The position numbers and the translations under genes were made by a program. From NCBI GenBank assembly GCA_948468465.1, contig CAOKJJ010000100.1, positions 1-17,619 of the forward strand: a DNA stretch of 17,619 nt. Reading direction: 5' to 3'. The notes under the pieces are model-generated. The model was not told the origin of the DNA and searched no databases. It was given only the letters and a program-made list of their open reading frames with translations. Shown piece by piece: positions 15,997 to 17,619 of this stretch (positions within the stretch are counted from its first letter, which is position 1; the number at the start of each line of letters is the position of its first letter). Origin of the DNA: an uncultured Eubacterium sp. Lineage in GTDB: Bacteria > Bacillota_A > Clostridia > Lachnospirales > Lachnospiraceae.

Positions 15997-16025
15997 TTGC
16001 ACTTTTTTGTGAAATCCACTATAAT
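15997..16025 (+). promoter_or_regulatory. sigma-A promoter of the carbamate kinase-like gene
   Basis: TTGCAC (15997-16002), a 17-base spacer and a perfect TATAAT (16020-16025) lie directly after the stop codon of the preceding gene. Transcription would start near 16032. No terminator hairpin separates the block from this promoter, so read-through from upstream into the kinase gene is possible. Confidence 0.85.
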
Positions 16026-16089
16026 AGCTGTATCAACGAACAATGGCAGCAACTGTACTCTATTTATATAAGGAGGGAAATGCATTCAT

Positions 16090-17022
16090 ATGAGAAAGAA
16101 AAAAATTGTAATTGCTCTTGGACATCATGCGCTGGGAACTACGCTGCCGGAGCAGAAGATTGCTACAGCGAATACCGCCAAAGTAATCGCCGCGTTTATC
16201 AAAGATGGTTATCAAGTCGTCATTACGCATGGAAACGGGCCGCAGGTAGGTATGATCCATATGGCAATGGCGGAATTTTGCAGGATTTATCCGGAATACA
16301 CGGCTACGCCAATGAGTGTGTGCTCTGCGATGAGCCAGGGCTACATTGGATACGACCTCCAGAACGCAATACGGACCGAACTGCTGAACAGAGGGATTTA
16401 CAAAGCGGTATCTACCGTGCTTACACAAGTAGTTGTAGATCCGTATGATGACGCCTTTTATCATCCAACAAAGATTATCGGCCGTATTATGAATGCTGAA
16501 GAAGCTGAATTGGAAGAACAGAAAGGAAATCATGTAATAGAAGTTCCAGGCGGATATCGCAGAATTGTAGCTGCGCCAAGGCCGATAGATATTATAGAAG
16601 CAGACAGCATCCGCGCTTTGTTAGAGGCTGACCAGATTGTAATTGCCTGCGGAGGCGGAGGAATACCGGTACTGCGTCAGGAAAACAGGCTAAAGGGCGC
16701 ATCCGCTGTCATTGAAAAAGATCTTGCTGCCGCACAGCTGGCTTCCGTTGTCGACGCAGATATGCTGTTGATTTTTACCGGGGTACAAAGAGTGTGTCTG
16801 CATTATGGCGAAGCAGAGGAACAGCCGTTGGATGATCTGAGCATAAAGCAGGCCAGGCAATATTTGGAGGCCGGCGAGTTCGAAGCCGGGTCTATGGCAC
16901 CGAAAATAGAAGCAGCGCTTGCATTTATCGGCAATTCAGCGGTGCGGAAAGCGATAATTACCAGGCTGGACAGTGGGGATTCGGAATACTTCCTGTCGGA
17001 AGGAACTGTGATACACAAATAA
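16090..17022 (+). CDS. arcC: carbamate kinase-like amino acid kinase
   Basis: This is a 310-residue protein, the normal length for carbamate kinase, which makes ATP from carbamoyl phosphate and ADP in arginine or purine breakdown. Family motifs seen are THGNGPQVG (46-54), CGGGGIPV, VIEKDLAAAQLA (K210 in the conserved lysine site) and SMAPKIEAAL. Two nucleotide/phosphate-site motifs deviate: the usual GGNAL is G11-H-H13-AL, and the usual TDV before the nucleotide site is T230-G-V232. It may be a divergent paralogue with altered activity rather than a housekeeping enzyme. AGGAGG is 13 bases before the ATG at 16090; an ATG at 16080 is nearer but opens another frame without family content. No arcA or arcB is near, so the pathway is unclear; it looks unrelated to the nine-gene block. 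Confidence 0.88.
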   Translation: MRKKKIVIALGHHALGTTLPEQKIATANTAKVIAAFIKDGYQVVITHGNGPQVGMIHMAMAEFCRIYPEYTATPMSVCSAMSQGYIGYDLQNAIRTELLNRGIYKAVSTVLTQVVVDPYDDAFYHPTKIIGRIMNAEEAELEEQKGNHVIEVPGGYRRIVAAPRPIDIIEADSIRALLEADQIVIACGGGGIPVLRQENRLKGASAVIEKDLAAAQLASVVDADMLLIFTGVQRVCLHYGEAEEQPLDDLSIKQARQYLEAGEFEAGSMAPKIEAALAFIGNSAVRKAIITRLDSGDSEYFLSEGTVIHK

Positions 17023-17056
17023 CGGGTCATTAGGAGCTAAAGAACGATTACCAGTC

Positions 17057-17095
17057 ACCTCCGCTTTTCAGGACTATTCGGAAAGCGGAGGTTTT
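17057..17095 (+). terminator. rho-independent terminator-like hairpin after arcC-like gene
   Basis: Arms 17057-17069 (ACCTCCGCTTTTC) and 17080-17092 pair over 13 bp with one G-U wobble, around a 10-base loop, followed by a short T run (TTTT at 17092-17095). The U tract is short, so ending may be incomplete. The gene that follows is on the other strand. Confidence 0.75.
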
Positions 17096-17164
17096 GCCGT
17101 TTATCAGGTTTTCTGCTAATTTGGGATTGGAAAGAAATTGCAAGGTTTTGGATACCGCTCAAAG

Positions 17165-17619
17165 CTAAACTAAAACAGCTTTTTTTGCTTCAATTTCTTT
17201 TATCTCAGCAGCAGAAACATTTGTTATATTTGCAATCTGCTCATAGGAATATTCACCAAGTTCCAGCATCCGCTCTATCAATTCAACCGTTTTTATTCGT
17301 GCGCCCTGCTGTATTCCAGCATCTCTTTCTTCTTTACGCATTTCATCTATTGCCAAGCACATATCCACTGTCGCCTCACTTTCATTCAATTCTAATCCGG
17401 AACCAGTAAGTGTATTGATTACCCGAGCCGCTTTTAGCTCCACGGATTTAAAACCTTCATCTTTTGCAAGAATATCATTCAGTTTCTCTTTATCCCTGCT
17501 GTATTTGATAAAAAGCATCACTTCCCGCAGGTTTGTAACAAACTGGTTCATCTCCCCGTCACTTATACTGGCTGGAGCAACCAGATTGATTTTATAATCC
17601 GGCACAAAGGATAAAATCC
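17165..17619 (-). CDS. Rpn/PD-(D/E)XK nuclease family protein, C-terminal part
   Basis: The frame is open to the right edge: the GTG at 17605 is preceded by in-frame residues (ILSF), giving FVPDYKINLVAPA, a known central motif of this family in Clostridia. About 150 residues are visible, including SLREVMLFIKYSRDKEKL-like helices (here NLREVMLFIKYS) and a C-terminal HTH-like tail with YSYEQIANITNVSAAEIKEIEA. The nuclease catalytic half would lie beyond the window, so activity cannot be judged. Rpn proteins promote RecA-independent recombination and are often many-copy in gut Firmicutes. The stop (17165-17167, read on the - strand) is about 70 bases from the hairpin of the convergent kinase gene. 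Confidence 0.85.
   Translation of the reverse strand, partial: ILSFVPDYKINLVAPASISDGEMNQFVTNLREVMLFIKYSRDKEKLNDILAKDEGFKSVELKAARVINTLTGSGLELNESEATVDMCLAIDEMRKEERDAGIQQGARIKTVELIERMLELGEYSYEQIANITNVSAAEIKEIEAKKAVLV

Noticed and set aside
16080..16448. Cysteine-rich 122-codon frame starting at an ATG three bases after AGGAGG
   Set aside because: Out of frame with the carbamate kinase, which carries all family motifs; spacing of three bases is too short.
1..17619. CRISPR arrays, tRNA or rRNA genes, complete insertion sequences
   Set aside because: No spaced repeat arrays, tRNA-like folds, rRNA sequence or transposase with terminal repeats were seen on either strand.

Overview
The window looks like chromosome from a Gram-positive Clostridia-type bacterium (Bacillota, probably Lachnospiraceae or a relative). 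The reasons are strong AGGAGG-like ribosome binding sites before most genes, sigma-A promoters of the TTTACA-17-TATGAT kind, membrane proteins with no outer-membrane parts, and flanking families (cysteine-rich KTR protein, Rpn-family nuclease) common in that group. This placement is inference from gene content.

Layout. (1) 1-1194 is an AT-rich left flank: the end of an alpha/beta hydrolase gene cut by the window edge, a 59-residue cysteine-rich KTR protein, a possible 21-codon ORF with a perfect Shine-Dalgarno, and a perfect 23-bp inverted repeat that probably ends transcription. (2) 1195-1422 is non-coding. It holds three 10-11 bp repeats on helical phase and a very good extended -10 promoter. 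(3) 1423-15993 is one compact nine-gene block, all on the + strand, with gaps of -4 to 84 bases and no internal terminator seen. (4) 15997-17095 is a carbamate kinase-like gene with its own promoter and a terminator-like hairpin. (5) 17165-17619 on the - strand is the C-terminal part of an Rpn/PD-(D/E)XK family protein running off the window.

The nine-gene block is the main content. In order it encodes: a two-helix small membrane protein; a secreted, membrane-anchored von Willebrand A (vWA) protein; a large tubulin/FtsZ-like GTPase-fold protein (1113 residues); an unrecognised 654-residue protein; an unrecognised beta-rich 227-residue protein; a TRAFAC-type GTPase with a split zinc ribbon; a GAP1-like (GTPase-associated protein 1) protein with four C-terminal membrane helices; a second vWA protein set among six membrane helices; and a membrane-anchored SH3 plus amidase-fold protein whose zinc and catalytic residues are lost. 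The GTPase/GAP1 pair belongs to a type of system that comparative genomics has proposed as NTP-dependent conflict or signalling systems; this is recalled and not checked here.

Reading of the whole: a cytoplasmic nucleotide-dependent core (tubulin-like filament or switch, GTPase, two unknown partners) is tied through membrane proteins to wall-facing modules (two vWA domains with intact metal sites, an SH3 domain and a dead amidase domain). This could be an envelope-sensing, defence, adhesion or morphogenesis machine. The sequence alone does not show which.
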